From Prostheceraeus crozeri (taxonomy: Eukaryota; Platyhelminthes; Polycladida; Euryleptidae), in assembly GCA_907163375.1 (NCBI GenBank), contig CAJQUW010008610.1:62001-126000 (forward strand): DNA of 64,000 bases, read 5' to 3'. The notes below the pieces were generated by a model. That model was not told the DNA's origin and ran no database searches. It saw nothing but the letters and a program-made list of their open reading frames with translations. A program made the position numbers and the translations under genes. Within the stretch, counting starts at the first letter, position 1, and each line of letters begins with the position of its first letter. Positions 63,586-64,000 of this stretch are shown in pieces.

Positions 63586-64000
63586 TGTAAACTATACTAA
63601 TGTTCATCTTCGAAAACAAATTGATCTTTATGCATATCCTGCGTAAAAATGCATCAAAAATTTCTCCCCATAAATTTCTTAAAAATTTGATTCATGAAGT
63701 CATAATTATTTCGCATGATATGATATACTATTATGAAATCTGTGCTATATGTATGGACGAGGTGAAAACGAGCGTTGTCACGAGGATGCGTATTTATATG
63801 TTGTGAAACATGCACATCAAAATCACTTTCAGTTGTGATCAATTTATCATAGCATATATGAACAAATATCAAATACATCACATTCCTCCCCTCTTGACAA
63901 TTAGTCATTCATAAAAAAGTGAGGAGGTTCAATCACACGATTTGATCTACGCAAAGGTTGCGTAATGTCGTTTGTAGTCATGGTCACAGTCTCAGCAGCT
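63586..64000. other. No gene seen
   Basis: AT-rich end of window. The - strand ORF at 63654-63908 has no recognisable features. Confidence 0.35.

Noticed and set aside
63388..63600. 70-aa Ser/Leu/His-rich ORF
   Set aside because: Lies in the polypyrimidine tract; composition artefact.

Overview
The window is metazoan nuclear DNA, probably from a marine invertebrate. Spliced host exons with consensus GT/AG sites are embedded in a dense field of DNA transposons, a Penelope-like element, a tRNA-derived SINE and a long minisatellite. Nothing in it looks bacterial. The species cannot be named from the sequence.

Layout. A host gene on the + strand shows three phase-1 exons (1230-1454, 56328-56384, 57310-57665 with stop and polyA signal). 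Everything between the first two lies in an apparent ~55 kb intron: a degenerate TIR element with a nested Tc1 copy (1751-3310), a non-autonomous hAT with a perfect 8-bp duplication (3652-5254), a 2.5 kb 32/34-bp minisatellite (6907-9460), an unclassified TIR element (9461-11449), a SINE (12420-12630), the 3' end of a Penelope-like element with a GIY-YIG ORF and a hammerhead-like motif (12854-13376), and a hAT-like element (14129-56137). That hAT-like element was itself split by a Polinton/Maverick (15218-55118) with an AGTAGTAAGT...ACTTACTACT terminal inverted repeat and a perfect 6-bp duplication CAGGAA. Downstream of the host gene are a decayed piggyBac (58309-60008) and a decayed pogo-like element (61310-63224).

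The Polinton is the centrepiece. As assembled it is 39.9 kb because its left ~16 kb appears twice around a 100-N gap. The parsimonious reading is one ~23.7 kb element whose two overlapping, nearly identical contigs were not merged. Gene order: spliced gene 1, two small Cys/His proteins, DxE exonuclease-like protein, lytic/core-like protein, packaging ATPase, conserved 230-aa protein, Cys-rich ORF, chromodomain integrase, pVI-like basic protein, probable major capsid protein, adenain-like protease. These are packed on the + strand with overlaps or gaps of a few bases. Next come a - strand block (TBP-like protein overlapping a PC4-like gene, and a second PC4-like paralogue), two paralogous + strand capsid-associated proteins, a - strand protein-primed family-B polymerase, and a spliced zinc-finger gene. 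The right arm holds small unknown genes separated by a repeated ~141-bp module and ends in 292-bp tandem repeats and the TIR.

How the genes work together (family knowledge plus inference): polymerase and integrase for self-synthesis and integration; ATPase, protease, capsid, pVI-like and lytic proteins for a virion; TBP-like, PC4-like and zinc-finger proteins as an element-encoded transcription toolkit. The TBP-like gene is the most striking feature. Many ORFs carry single-base indels that differ between the two copies, so neither assembled copy is fully intact.
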